Shown here one piece after another: positions 1 through 11,602 of a DNA stretch of 64,000 nucleotides; position 1 is the stretch's first letter; every line of letters begins with the position of its first letter. The notes beneath the pieces are model-generated. The model saw only the letters and a program-made list of their open reading frames with translations, had not been told where the DNA came from and ran no database searches. Source of the DNA: Clitoria ternatea (Eukaryota > Streptophyta > Magnoliopsida > Fabales > Fabaceae); assembly GCA_037962975.1 (NCBI GenBank), contig CM075673.1, positions 21,932,001 through 21,996,000 of the forward strand. The letters are read 5' to 3'. Position numbers and translations under genes: made by a program.

Positions 1-2692
1 TATATACACCACCCCTAGATTGCTATTCGCACCCCCTCATAATTCCTCAGATTCCTTCACGTGAAATTCACTGTGCGTTTCTGAAATTTTCAAATTTTGC
101 ACAGTAACCTATATGAAAATTTCAAGTTTTGCATAGTACTTTTATAATAAAATATTCAAAGGCATAGTAAATTTTTTCCCATAAATACCGAGCGAAGGAA
201 CGAAGGAAATCACAGTTTTCTTATTAAATTTTCTTAATATAGTAGTGCTAGAGAGATAGTGGTGGAAGTAAGAGGGAGAAATAAATTTTTTAGAAGGAGG
301 TTCTGCTAAAATTCTAAGATAAGAATACCTTTCTTTTATATTTTTTAGGGTTATTTTTATATCGTTTTTAGAAATCTATTATTATACTAGAAATAATATT
401 ATTTTAAGTTACTATTTTGAATAGTAAAATACTATTTTAATAGTAAATTAATATTTCAATAGTAAATTACTATTCAAATAGTAAATTACTATTTAGTGTT
501 ACTATTTACCTTTACTATTCACGTTTTACTATTTACCATTACTATTCACGTTTTACTATTTACTGTTACTATTCTCGATTTACTATTTACCGTTACTATT
601 CATGATTTAGTATTCACTATTCACTATTCAAAATTTACCATTTCTGTTTTAAGTAGTAATCTTAATTTTCACCTTATGCCTTTACTGAAATAGATTGGTA
701 TTAATATTTCTAGAAATCAGAGGCGCAAAGCAAACTCTCTTTTGGTAACAATCCAAGGTAAGGGGGAGTGAGTTAAGAATATAATATGAAAAGATATAAG
801 AATAATGGGAGGAGTCCCTTACTCCTTTTAAATTTCATAATATTATTATTTTAAAATATTAACATTTTAACTTAAAATTTTTAATAAATTTAAAATTAAA
901 TATCTGATGTAACTAACATACCTATGCAAGGACCTGGACTTTCATAACCTATACGATCCGGACTAAACCTATGCAAGGACTTAGACAAATTTGACCTATA
1001 TGGACTGAACTATACCTATGCAAGGACTGGATTATATGGACTTACATAGACTTATACAAGGAATGGACTATAAGGACTCAAAATCAATTTTAATAATTTA
1101 AATAACTATTAAAATTTAAATTATATTTAATTGATTTGTTTATAATTATTATTGATGATATTTAATTGTGATCGATATTATTTGATTGTGATTGACATTA
1201 TTTGATTGTGATTGATGATATTGTGATTGATAATATTTGATTATGATTGATGATCTTGTGATATGAAGTTGAGCATATAGCGAACATGACGAACATGACG
1301 AAAGCTAAAACTCAGTAAGAATTTTCTTACTTTACTCTTTAAATTTTTACTTTAAATCTTTTCTTCTTAGAAATTATTTTTATTAACTTTACTTTTAATA
1401 TTTAGAATTAGTATTTATTTTAGAATGAATACATTTTATAAAAATTAATTTATAACAAATTGAGATAATTAAATCTTGAATTAAAGAAAAATTTTATAAT
1501 TTTAAGTATTTTGGTTAATGATTTAAAGATAATTCTCTTTTAATAAAATAAAATTTTCAAAAGAAAATTATTTTATTTTTCCAACTTAATAACTAAAGAT
1601 ATTTGGAAATAATTAAGAATTCGATCTTGTTAAGATTCAATTTGAGAAAGATTATGTAAAATTTTATATGAGAAAATTTTGAGATATTTAAGGCTTAGAA
1701 ACTCAATTTCAGTGAGATTCGAAAACTGTACCAAATTTATTTCTGTGCGACAGAAATTCAGAGAATTGAGAAAATGTACAGTTTATTAAGATGATGTTGT
1801 AAACCTTTATGGTATTTAATAATTGAGTTTCTAAAAGCCTTAACCAACTAAATATGCGAGTAGTTCATGCATCATAAATCATTAAAGTGAAACAAAATGA
1901 TATTGTCTGGGGACGAATTATAGAAACCGAGGATACATTAGAGGAGGCTTAATTACGAGCCTTGGGATGAGAGGGTGTGAAAAGGTACTTCAGGAGACCT
2001 GGGGTAGCTCCCTAGTGTCGGGTACTTTCACAATAAAAACTTTCTAAATCTGACTAGTCTCTAAGTGTTTCCATGCCAGTTGAGCTGTTAATATTATTAT
2101 TATCCGGACTTATGGAACAATGTAAACTCCTGGTTGGCCCAGTGCAAATTAAAATTTAAGGGCCCACATATACAGGTAAGTTATGATGAAGATATTACAT
2201 AACATTCATGCATTCATAATTGATTGTGTGTGATTGTGATTATGATTGATATAATTATATATTAGTTTGTGAAAACCCTTTATTGCTTATGGCCCATTTG
2301 GGAATATTATATTCTATTTCTCACTCCTTTCTCCGTGTTTTTGTTTCATATGTTTTAAAATTGATGGTTCAGAGGGAAGGATCGAAGAATCTCGGCAGTG
2401 AATATAGCACGTTCTAGAAAGGGAGCTCAGTATAAATACCGTGGTCCAATGAATAAATAATGTTATTAAGTAACTGCTTCTGGGCCATGGAGTTTCCTCT
2501 CTTTCTTATAATGTTTAATGTTTATTTTCTTCGGATGAATGTAAAATTACTTTACAAAGTTTTAATAATATTTATGAGGTATTTCAAAATGATGTATGTA
2601 ATTTATTTTGATAGTTTCTTTTTAACAATCATATCTTTAAAAAAAATTCAAATTTTTCTAGTATTTATTAAGGTATAACTGATGGCGTTACA
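1..2692 (+). mobile_element. Large LTR (partial, cut by the window start)
   Basis: This stretch matches, in inverted orientation, most of the complete solo LTR at 13418-16560. Shared landmarks include the arrays of short AATAGTAA-type motifs (about 420-620), the CCTATGCAAGGACT repeats (about 920-1080) and the TTGGGATGAGAGGGTGTGAAA block near 1960. The right terminus is GGCGTTACA at 2692, the usual CA end of this family. Sequence from 2693 has no polypurine-like tract on the reverse strand, so this is not a 3' LTR reading leftwards. The left end, partner LTR and TSD are outside the window. Strand is inferred from a CATAAATACC TATA-like box near 184 and is uncertain because both termini look alike (TGTAAC/GTTACA). 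It could be a solo LTR or part of a full element. Confidence 0.7.
505..615. repeat. 27-bp minisatellite in LTR
   Basis: Four or so imperfect copies of a ~27 bp unit, roughly ATTACTATTCACGTTTTACT followed by ATTTACC, lie head to tail. The same array appears in reverse complement in the solo LTR at about 15550-15660, so it belongs to the LTR and not to a separate gene. Open frames through it have low-complexity protein and are not coding. Confidence 0.6.
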
Positions 2693-2840
2693 AATCATAC
2701 AGCCAATAGAGGTTTTTTTGCACCCTATTGAATACAAACTTCCTTTTCAAAAAACCCACAACACACGTTTCAACCCTAGAACCCATTTCTCCTTAATGTT
2801 TTGGTGCTAAATATATCATCATCATGCTCAGGGTAATGGC

Positions 2841-3214
2841 CTAGGAAACAGTGAGGAGTGTCAACAACATTGAAGTTTTTCTCTTCTCAGCCACCATTTT
2901 AGATTTTAGTTTTGTACACTTCTTTTCAAATTCCTCGTGTATCTTATCCAGATCCACCTTGCAGGTACACCCATCATTCCCATCAATGTTAGCAGTGGAA
3001 GCAATAGGAGCCCACTTGAAAAAACCACAATCCTTTTTGCTCTGACACAATAAAAAAACATTTTAAAAAAACCCAACAATGAAAACAATGGCATTCTTCC
3101 ACTTACCAAGAAAAATGGACACCTCTAGAAGACCCTTCCATTGTTCTTCATTGTTTTTGAAATGAGAAGGACAGGGTTCTTCCCACACATGCACCTTATG
3201 TGTTCGATCTTCAT
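2841..3214 (-). pseudogene. GRF-type zinc finger protein, broken by an internal stop
   Basis: Two exons can be read on the reverse strand. Exon 1 runs from an ATG at 3214 to 3107 and contains CMCGKNPVLL, then a TMKNNGRVF stretch and RCPFF. Exon 2 starts at 3041 with SKKDCGFFKW and runs into a lysine- and glutamate-rich tail, ending at 2841. The intron 3106-3042 has GTAAGT and a TGTCAG acceptor, and both exons join in phase 0. The order C-x-C-G, then N-x-GR-x-F, then CP and CGFFKW is the plant GRF zinc finger (zf-GRF), a small nucleic-acid-binding domain common in short plant proteins. A TAG codon follows GRVF where the family usually has an aromatic residue, so the frame is interrupted. It lies next to an LTR and has no partner genes. 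Function is otherwise unknown. Confidence 0.65.
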
Positions 3215-3550
3215 TGATGAGGAAGACCCACTGGAAATGTTAGACCTATTTTAGGTTGAAGACGAGGAGATTACAGAAACACTCATACAAAGAAAAAGAC
3301 AAGGGAAATGCCACTCAAGTAATCAAAACGCACGTTTTGCAAAAAAAATTACTTATTTTTAATTAATATTTATTCTATTAATTATAGTTAACAGGGCTAA
3401 TAACTTACGTAAATGTTTAAACAGATGTTTAGCTAATTTTAGTCACGTCATCCTCCACATTTCACTATTGAGGTGGGCCATACATTAGTCACCTCAACAA
3501 AAATTCAGGCTTCCTTGATTTCACATAACCTAAAATATTATAAAGGCCAA
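3215..3550. other. Noncoding spacer
   Basis: Upstream side of the GRF pseudogene. It is AT-rich, with no convincing open frame, RNA gene or terminal repeat. Confidence 0.4.
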
Positions 3551-3943
3551 AATTCTAGGGCAAATTTAATTAGGGCTTTTTCCTAAACCCTAGACTTTTG
3601 AAGGGCTAAAAAGGTATTTTAACCTTAGAGTAAAAGAAATTCATTAAAAAGTTACATTTATTTTATTAAGTACATTATGAGGATTTATAATAAAATTTTA
3701 AGTATAAAATTTATCTCATAAAAATACCTATAGTAATGTTACGAATAATTATGGAAAAAATAATTTTACGCCTATATAAACCTGTTCTCGTGCTTCATTT
3801 TCGCGCGCCACTTCTTTCTTCTTGTTTCACGCAGTGCAGCAGTAAGTTCGTTTTCTGTTTCCTTTTAGTTTGCTTTACTTCATATTATATATATATGTAT
3901 AACGTTTACATTGTAAACGTTGGTACATATATGTATATATAAT

Positions 3944-3944
<1 letters not shown>

Positions 3945-3974
<30 letters not shown>

Positions 3975-4077
3975 TGTTTAATTAATTAATTAATCATTTA
4001 ATTATTTAGTTAATTGTTTATTTATTTATTTGTTTGTTTAATTATTTATTTACTTACTTATTTATTTGTTTGTTTAT

Positions 4078-4116
<39 letters not shown>

Positions 4117-4600
4117 TTCTTATTTTATATTTTTAATGATTCCGTTATTGTTTTTTATTAATTTTGTTTTAATGAATTAATTTATTTATTTTTTGTATGT
4201 ATTTATTTATTTTAATTAGTTATTGTTTATTTATTATTTACTATTTATTAATTGTTATTTATTTATGTAATTATTTACTTATTTATTTGTTTGTTTGTTT
4301 GTTTGTTTGTTTGTTAATTCATTAATTTGTAAATTCATTTAAATATCAAATTATTTATTTATTTTATTTATCTCTATTATTGTTGTCCATTTATAATTTA
4401 GTTTTGTCATTTTATTCATTTATCTAATTACTTACTAATTTATAGTTTATCTATTATTTATTTATTCATTCATTTATTTACATTCTATTTACTTACTTAC
4501 TTATTTCAACTATTTTTATTGTTATAAATTTATTATTTATTATGTTTATAATGTTTGTTTAATTATCATTTATTTATTTACTTTATTCTTTAATCATTTA
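3945..4600. repeat. TTTA-rich simple sequence tract
   Basis: About 650 bp dominated by TTTA, with TTTG and TTAA variants, including uninterrupted runs of ten or more TTTA units. It lies inside the decayed LTR region. Confidence 0.85.
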
Positions 4601-5883
4601 TTTAGTTGTTATCTTTTTACAATATTCAATGGATGTTTAATTATTATTATACACTTTTAAAATTTATAACAATGACATTTTTAATATTATTGTGTTATTA
4701 TAATAATTATCTAATTATCAAAATTTTCTCATTATTAATATTGATATGCTAAGTGCCAAATAAAAAAAAATATAATAAAATAAAATGAACTTAACACTAA
4801 CAATAAGAACTTATGTGTTTAGGTTAGCTAATCCAGGCAAAAAGATTCTCTTGGAAGCCAGTACTCATGTAAAGGGAGCGGGTGAGACAGAAAATTACTA
4901 AATATAAGACATGTTAAATAATAGAAGGGACTCCCTAACCCTCTCAATATTTATCTTAGTTATTATTTTTATGTCTTTACTTATTTACAATTGTTATTTA
5001 TATGTCATACTTTTTATTTGTATATTTTTATAATGAGAATTTATATTTGTTAGACTGTGTAAAGTTTGATGCTTGAATCAAAAATACATATTTAATATGG
5101 TTGTATTATGTTGTCTGGGAATTTTCTGAGTGTATCAGGTCAATTTTTTTTTTTGGAAATATTCAATCTATAGGGGAAACTCTGGGAAAATTTTGATAAA
5201 TTTTGTGAACAAGAATGAAAAATATGTGCTAAAAGTTTGAACTAATTCAGTGTGACATGCATCATATAATAAGTGAAAGACAAGAATGTTTTGGGAGATA
5301 CAATATAATCCGAGAAATGCATTAGGGATGGTTCAATAGCAAACCTTGGGATAAGAGGGTGTGAAAAGAGGCCTAGGAGACCTGGGATCGCTCTCTAGTG
5401 TCGGGTAAATTCACAACAAGCTCTTACCAATCTAACTAGGCCCTAAGTGCATATTATGGTCAGTAGAGCTGTTCGTTAGCCACATTGACAAATTATCATG
5501 AAACAGTATCAACCCCTGACTCCTCCCAATAAAAGAAGACTTAAGGGCCTACATGCATTGCATATTTATCACTAATAAAAGAATCGATAAAATATTTATT
5601 AATTAAAATTAAGTTATGTCAGTCATATCTGCATTACTATTTCATGTTGTAAATAACATGTATGAATAAATTGTTATTAAAATTTATTATTTGTTAAAAT
5701 CTATTATTTATATATGTCTTGTATAATATTGGTATTTTCTGTTTCTCACCATTTTCCTTGTTTATGTGGTGTAAGTTTTGAACTTGCACAGATTTTCGCT
5801 ATGAATAATATTACGTAGTTGATAAATGTAAGAATCAGGCCTCGTCATGGTGGAATATAGAGATAGAGGTTCTTGGATATAGG

Positions 5884-5885
<2 letters not shown>

Positions 5886-5933
<48 letters not shown>
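5886..5933. repeat. (TA)n microsatellite
   Basis: A pure AT dinucleotide run of about 24 units inside the decayed LTR region. Such runs are usually length-polymorphic. Confidence 0.95.
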
Positions 5934-5936
<3 letters not shown>

Positions 5937-6539
5937 GATATAGTTACTATGAGATTATCTCAAAGTATAGTTGGTTTGCCCGATCATGTTAGGGCCCTTT
6001 CTTTTTCTTTCCGAGCTAGACTTATTTTCGATCTCCGTGATAACGACCCTTTCCAAGGGCAACCACCCACACCCCCACCAGCTGATGTAGAAGATATGGA
6101 GGAAGCTTCATTTGGAAGTGACTCCACTATAAAGGATGCTTAGTAGCCATCGTTAACCCAGTAGAATGTTATGGGTAGTTTTTTTGATAGTGACTCCAGC
6201 TGTGCTTGATGGTTGAATCGTTCTTTTTGTTATACTATTTAACTACTCACATATTTTGGAGTCTATTTTTGGCATCAGTCAGCGTCTAACTTACTAGGAT
6301 TACTACTAATCTAAACCTATCTTTTGTATTAACGTAATAAAAAATCAAACTCATGTACATTTTTTATTATATCTATATAAATGTTTATTCAGCAAAGTAT
6401 TTTAGATATATGTAATTATGTCTGTGAAATTATTTAAATATTTAAATGAATTTTTGTATTATTTAAATTTTAGTAGTTATTTAGGGATGTTATATTGATG
6501 AATGTCCGGATACCAAGGCACTTGTAGACGCCATAGTCG

Positions 6540-7665
6540 CTCTTAATTGGAAAGTATACCGGTGAAATAGATGCGGGATGACACCTTGGTGCTTATGCGA
6601 ATAAGTCTCTTTTTCTATGAGTAGAAGATGACGTAATATGTAGAATGTTTCCCCAAACTCTGTCAGCAAAGGCCCTGGGTTGGTTTAAGGGGCTTCTGTT
6701 GGGATCAATTGATTCATGGGAGGATATGGCACGAGCGTTTATGGAGTACTTCATCATATCAAGAGACATATTAAGGATGTCTCATACCTTAGCTCAGATT
6801 AAGCAGGGGGAAACGAGAGCTTGAGAGATTTCTTAAAAAGGTTTTACAAGGAAGCGACTCTTATGTCGGGGTTGATGAAACCTATCCAATTGCACATAGC
6901 TATTGAAGCTTTACAGCCGCCATTACCTTTTGCTTTGTCTCTAGCCAAATGAGCCCTCAAACCTTTGAGGAATTCTGGAGGAAAGCAACAAAGTACGCCA
7001 GGAGAGAAATGCACCTCGCTACTGTAAAAAATAAGGTTGAACCCTCAGAGGATAAGACACCGACACAAGAACGAAGGGGTTCAAAGTATGACTCAAGAAA
7101 TCATAATAGAGATCCAGCACCGCGACATAAAGAGCTTAAGAATGTCAATTTAACGCACTATGCACCCTTAACAGTACGGCCTGGGCAAATACTTTGAGAG
7201 ATCAAAATACCAGGACTAATGGTATATGGGGTTAAAAAGCCAACACCCATGAAGCGTCCATGAAATACGAGTAAGTATTATGAATTTCATGAGAAGACAG
7301 ACTATAACACTAACGAGTATAGGTAGTTGAAGGATGTGATTGAGGTATTAATCCATGAGGGGAAGTCGAAGCAATATCTTTATAAGCAAAGGATGTTTGA
7401 TAAGTCAGAAAAAGTTAAACCCCAGAGAAGGAAGCATACTCTAGAAGCGGAGGAAGGAAGAGCTTCCAAAAAACTGGCCTTAGAAAAAGGAAAGACCATG
7501 GTTGATAATATAGCTGACGAGTATGAGGAGATGATGATGCCTATGCCTAAAGGAAGGAAAGATGTTATTGATATAATAGTAGGAGGATTCACTGGAGGGC
7601 GGAGTGTCCAACTCAGCTCAGAAGAACCACCTACGAATGATTATGTATGTACAAACTACAGCTGA
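6540..7665 (+). pseudogene. Tat/Ogre-like gypsy gag remnant
   Basis: Read across frames, the sequence gives a retrotransposon gag domain. Near 6640 it reads DDVICRMFPQTLSAKALGWF, followed by a DSWEDMARAF block. Further on come YAPLTVRPGQIL (about 7160), a decayed zinc-knuckle segment YYEFHEKTDYN with LKDVIEVLI (about 7275-7350), and IDIIVGGFTGGRS (about 7570-7610). That order is typical of gag in the non-chromovirus Tat/Ogre branch of Ty3/gypsy. Several stops and frameshifts break it, the knuckle cysteines are lost, and no protease, reverse transcriptase or integrase follows. It is therefore a dead fragment. Confidence 0.7.
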
Positions 7666-7699
7666 TAACAGGCCTTGAGTTCAACTTGAAGGCGGCCGT

Positions 7700-10016
7700 G
7701 GAATCTAAAGAAACCACAATATAGTTTGTGCTTTACCATCAGGATACCCTCTCATCTGGGTCAGCGTCACAAGCCCCCCACAGTCCCGTGAACTTCTGAA
7801 TGCAAATATTATACCAACAATTATCAATCATCAATAAACCACCTGATTACCATTATTAGAGGCTACCACTTGGTTACCACCGCTAAGGTTTTCACAACCA
7901 AACTTTCAATTAAAGTATAACATGCATTTCTAATCATTTATCATCATCAACACATCATAATTAATTGCAATCCAATGCAATAACATTATAAACATCAATT
8001 AAACGAAAGGAACCAATTCAATGGTAATTCATCAACCAATTGTCAAACGTCTCACATATTCATTTATCTCAACCTCATGCAATATTCTATATCCATCATA
8101 TGAACAGAATCACAATCAATTCTATCAACACATGTCCAATCATATCAAACACCAATTAACCATTCCAGGGATATACTCTAACACATTCATGTCATCAATA
8201 TCATATTAAATTCATTATCGCTAACAATTTATTTCATCATCAATAATTACTAATATATCCCTATCCGTTCATAATTCATACGTTTAAAATATATAATACT
8301 CCTTTACCTTAAGAGAAGTAGTCTGAGAGGTCTGGTTGTCCTGCCTCGTTAACCGGATAATTTTCTACATTTTAATAAATGTAGAATCATATTAATTAAT
8401 CTAGTCAACCCGGATCCTTAACCTTAGTCATATGATAAAATTTAGAACTTGTTTCTAAAATTGAATAATATTGTTTTAGGCCTATAGTTTATTTTATGTT
8501 AAGTTTTGAGAATCTCTTTCCTTAAAATTGCTCATTTTTAGCGTTTTAAAAGCTAATGCCTAAGTCTAAGGCAAACCGAGAAATCGATAAATATTATTTT
8601 AACCTAACGAGGCTTTGTAAATTATTTTCAATATCTACTATATTTTAGGGGTTTTACCCACTCATTTTAGGAAATTTTAAATTTTAACCCTAGCCCACAA
8701 ATTCACTCATACTTTCATATTTTCAATGTAACTTAAGCTACGATTGTCGTAATTAGGTGATTCTATTTTTAATTCCTTAACCCATTTTCCTACCATTTTC
8801 ATGATGACATCAGAAATTAATTAAAAGTAGAAAAAATCTAGTTTTCTGTCTTAGCCACTAATTTGCGTGAAAGGAAATAACTTTGCGCATGCTTCCCTAT
8901 TTTTAACATAACTTAGGCTATGGGTATCCGATTTAAGCGATTTTGGTCTTAAAATTTTAGTAACAAAATTCTCTACAACTTTTACATAGACACTTCAAGC
9001 TAGTCCTGAGCCAATAATTATAGAATTATGAAAAAAGATTTTGACCTATAACAGCATTCCAAAAAATATATTTTTATTATTTAGCAACAACTTTCACTCT
9101 AGACATTAGATTTATGTGTTCTTTGGCTCGTTGGAAAGAAGAAAGAAAAAAGAACAACTTTTATGTTGGTGATTTTCCCATAATATGGATGGACGGTCCT
9201 CATGCAAAGTGATCAAGATTCCAACGAAATTAAAATTTTTCTAGCATGCATAAATGGAAAAGAAAAGACCATGCATGTAAGGATCAAGGGTCGTTTAGCT
9301 TACTGACGTTGATTTCACATCGATCGACAGTCGAAATTCTTCATTTTGACTTTGATTGAACATTTGGACGACGACGAAACCTTCAAGCTTTTTGATGATA
9401 ACGGCTACGCTCGTGAGAGGACCCGAAAAGGGGAAGAGGAAGATGATGAGGTTGTTTTAGTGTTGTTTCAGCCACGAGGGAGAACATTACAACAAGGAAA
9501 ATAGTGACATACAAAGTGAGAGAGGGAGAATCTGATAGTGGAGTTCACGACTCCAAGGAGAAAAAAATGAAATAATGGAAAATGTGGTAAGTTGATGGAC
9601 AGGGAAATAAGAGCATGATCTCGGTGATGGTGATGAAGAGTTTGAAGGAAAATTTAGAATGAAGTTATGGTGATAATAAGGAGAAAATTTTGAAGAGTGG
9701 GATTAGAAAACAAGAAGTGATATTGAGAGGAAAAGATTCAGTGGTGATGTGGGAAATTGGAGAATGAAAGAAGTGAATTGCAAGAGAAAAAATAGAGATG
9801 ACATTAAGTGGTGTGAGGTGATAATAAATTGAAGAATTGAAAAATGAAAATGAAGTGACAAGGTTGAGGCAAGGTGGCGTAAAGTGGAACCATGTGGTCG
9901 CGTGATGGAGTGACAAAGTGGCTATGGTGGGACATGTGTCGTAGGGTGGAGTGATAAGGTGGCAAGATAATGGTTATGGGTCAAAAAAGGGTTGTCTTAA
10001 AATCAGGGATGTTACA
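7700..10016 (-). mobile_element. LTR-like remnant with one recognisable terminus
   Basis: The right end, ATCAGGGATGTTACA at 10002-10016, is identical to the last 15 bases of the solo LTR at 10187-12963 and borders AT-rich unit DNA at 10017. Body composition also resembles that LTR: ACCTTAAGAGAAG near 8310 and purine-rich sequence toward the end. No matching left terminus or TSD (expected ATTGT) was found, so the left side is probably truncated. Strand follows the reverse-strand TGTAACATCCC start. Boundaries are approximate. No convincing coding sequence was seen. Confidence 0.4.
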
Positions 10017-10186
10017 ATTGTACTTTATAAAATCATATTTTATAAAATGTGATTTTAATACATTGTATGATTAATATTGAATATTGTAAATTTAATTAAA
10101 TACTTATAGTATTTAATGTATTACGTGGTTAATTCTACTATATATATTTTTGGTTTATATTTACAATAACTAAAAATACTAAGTAT
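10017..10186. repeat. AT-rich tandem unit, copy 1 (3' part)
   Basis: Matches the end of copy 2 (13260-13417): GAATATTGTAAATTTAATTA, then TATTTAATGTATTACGTGG, and CTAAAAATACTAAGTAT just before the solo LTR. Its 5' part is missing because the LTR-like remnant ends at 10016. Confidence 0.75.
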
Positions 10187-10401
10187 TGTGACGTCCTACG
10201 TCAATTTCACATTTATTTACATCCGTTTAATTATTTTTCACAATAAATTTTTTGCGTTTACTGATAGTTAATTAGATCCTAATGTAAAATAACATTTATT
10301 TTCCTTAAGCAAACTCAGAATAATAAACGATAGCAAATAAATTAAATAATAAAATGGAATTAATTAGAATCAGCGGAAGAAGAAAAAGAAGACAGGGGTC
10401 A

Positions 10402-10861
10402 TTCGCCTGAGCGAGACCCTGATTCGCTTAGGCGAAACCCGTGAAGGTCGCTTAGGCGAGTTCCGACTCGCTTGGGCGAATTCTACATTTTAAACCTGAG
10501 CGGATTACGAGACCTACAAGGAAAATTAACAATTCGATTTTTACTCGGAAATGGGTCCACTCGGTCATATCTCACTCAGAAACCTCTTAACCTTCCTTCA
10601 CTCGGAAAAGGTTCTCTCGAGTATACCTCACTCGGAAACCTTCTAACTTTACTTCACTTAGAAAAGGTTCTCTTGGTCATACCTCACTTGGAAACATTCT
10701 AACTTTTCTTCACTCGGAAGAGGTTCTCTCGTTCATGGCTCACTCGGAAACGTCCTAACCTTCACTCAGAAGGGAGCGAGGGATACTCGCTTGAGCGAAA
10801 TAGGCACAGAATCAATTCCCCCGGCCCTCGCTCGGACAAGACTGAATCCGCTCGGGCGAGA
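10402..10861. repeat. Cluster of TCGCTTRRGCGA palindrome-like motifs
   Basis: At least six variants of a 12-14 bp imperfect palindrome occur at 10402, 10423, 10448, 10467, 10786 and 10848: for example TTCGCCTGAGCGAG, TCGCTTAGGCGA, CTCGCTTGGGCGAA and CTCGCTTGAGCGAA. Further half-sites (for example CCTGAGCGGA at 10496) lie between. They flank the 56-bp array. The role is unknown; they may be protein-binding sites or simple repeats of the LTR. Confidence 0.7.
10541..10770. repeat. 56-bp tandem array (about 4 units)
   Basis: Each unit contains TCACTCGGAAAAGGTTCTCT and, about 30 bases later, CCTCACTCGGAAACCTTCTA. Four imperfect units follow one another inside the solo LTR. The ACTCGG core recurs in the 23-bp array further on, which suggests both grew from one short motif. 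Confidence 0.75.
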
Positions 10862-11373
10862 TTCGTCTGGTAATCAACTATACTACAGCAGACACAATTC
10901 ATCCCGTTTTCATCATTCATGACCCACACTTATTCACAAAACCTGCCCATAGCAATTTATCATATACACCTACTATTGGCTCCGTGCCAATATATATATC
11001 TACTCATAAAAATTAACACCGACCACATTAACATCAATACCATAATACTTCAGCAACATGAATTCATATCCGATTAATCAACATACCAATTCTAAATTAG
11101 TTCAACACACAAGCAACATAATATATCATCACATACATGGAAAACTCATTATGCATTACACACATAATTCATTTCATAATCACTCGGTTCCTTGGCATCA
11201 ATCCTCCGCTTGGCGCACCTCCAGGGCTCCGACCTCTTCCCTGTCACTGGTTACTAAATTGAAAGAAAACCACAGCAAGGGTGAGTGTTTGACATCATAA
11301 TTAATCTAGAACGGAAATTAAATAACAAAATACGTGTATATAAACTCCGTCCGACTATTTTATCCACAAATTG

Positions 11374-11602
11374 CAAATCACACTCGGCAAATATAGCAAA
11401 TCACACTCGACAAATATAGCAAATCACACTCGGCGAATATAGCCAATCACACTTGGCAAATATAGCAAATCGCACTCGGTAAATATAGCAAATCACACTC
11501 GGCGAATATAGCAAATCACACTCGGTAAATATAGCAAATCACACTCGGTAAATATAGCAAATCACACTCGACGAATATAGCAAGTCACACTCGGCAAATA
11601 TA
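11374..11602. repeat. 23-bp tandem array, 10 units
   Basis: Ten head-to-tail copies of a 23-bp unit, beginning CAAATCACACTCGGCAAATA, run without spacers; the last lacks its final base. Variation is by single bases (CGGC, CGGT, CGAC). It lies inside the solo LTR at 10187-12963. Confidence 0.95.

Larger units (their letters stand above)
3550..6495 (+). mobile_element. Decayed LTR-like region
   Basis: A TATA box (CCTATATAAACC, about 3772) is followed by pyrimidine-rich sequence. The block TTGGGATAAGAGGGTGTGAAA with CTAGTGTCGGGTAA (about 5348-5410) is clearly homologous to about 1962-2030 of the LTR at the window start. The region ends near 6495 in GGGATGTTATA, a mutated form of the usual GATGTTACA end. 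The left boundary is not visible, so the start is approximate. No TSD could be found. A short open frame at 5949-6143 is proline-rich and probably not a gene. This is likely an old relative of the neighbouring large LTRs; whether it belongs to the gag remnant that follows is unclear. Confidence 0.5.

Noticed and set aside
496..693. 65-codon frame of repeated LLFTVTI
   Set aside because: A translation of the 27-bp minisatellite in the LTR, not a protein gene.
5949..6143. 64-codon frame with proline-rich centre
   Set aside because: Short, within a decayed LTR-like region, no family match seen.
7327..7665. 112-codon frame as an independent gene
   Set aside because: It contains the LKDVIEVLI and VGGFTGGRS motifs and continues the gag remnant upstream, so it is part of that pseudogene.
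11374..11602. Regular short repeats resembling a CRISPR array
   Set aside because: The 23-bp units abut without spacers and the DNA is plant nuclear, so this is a minisatellite.
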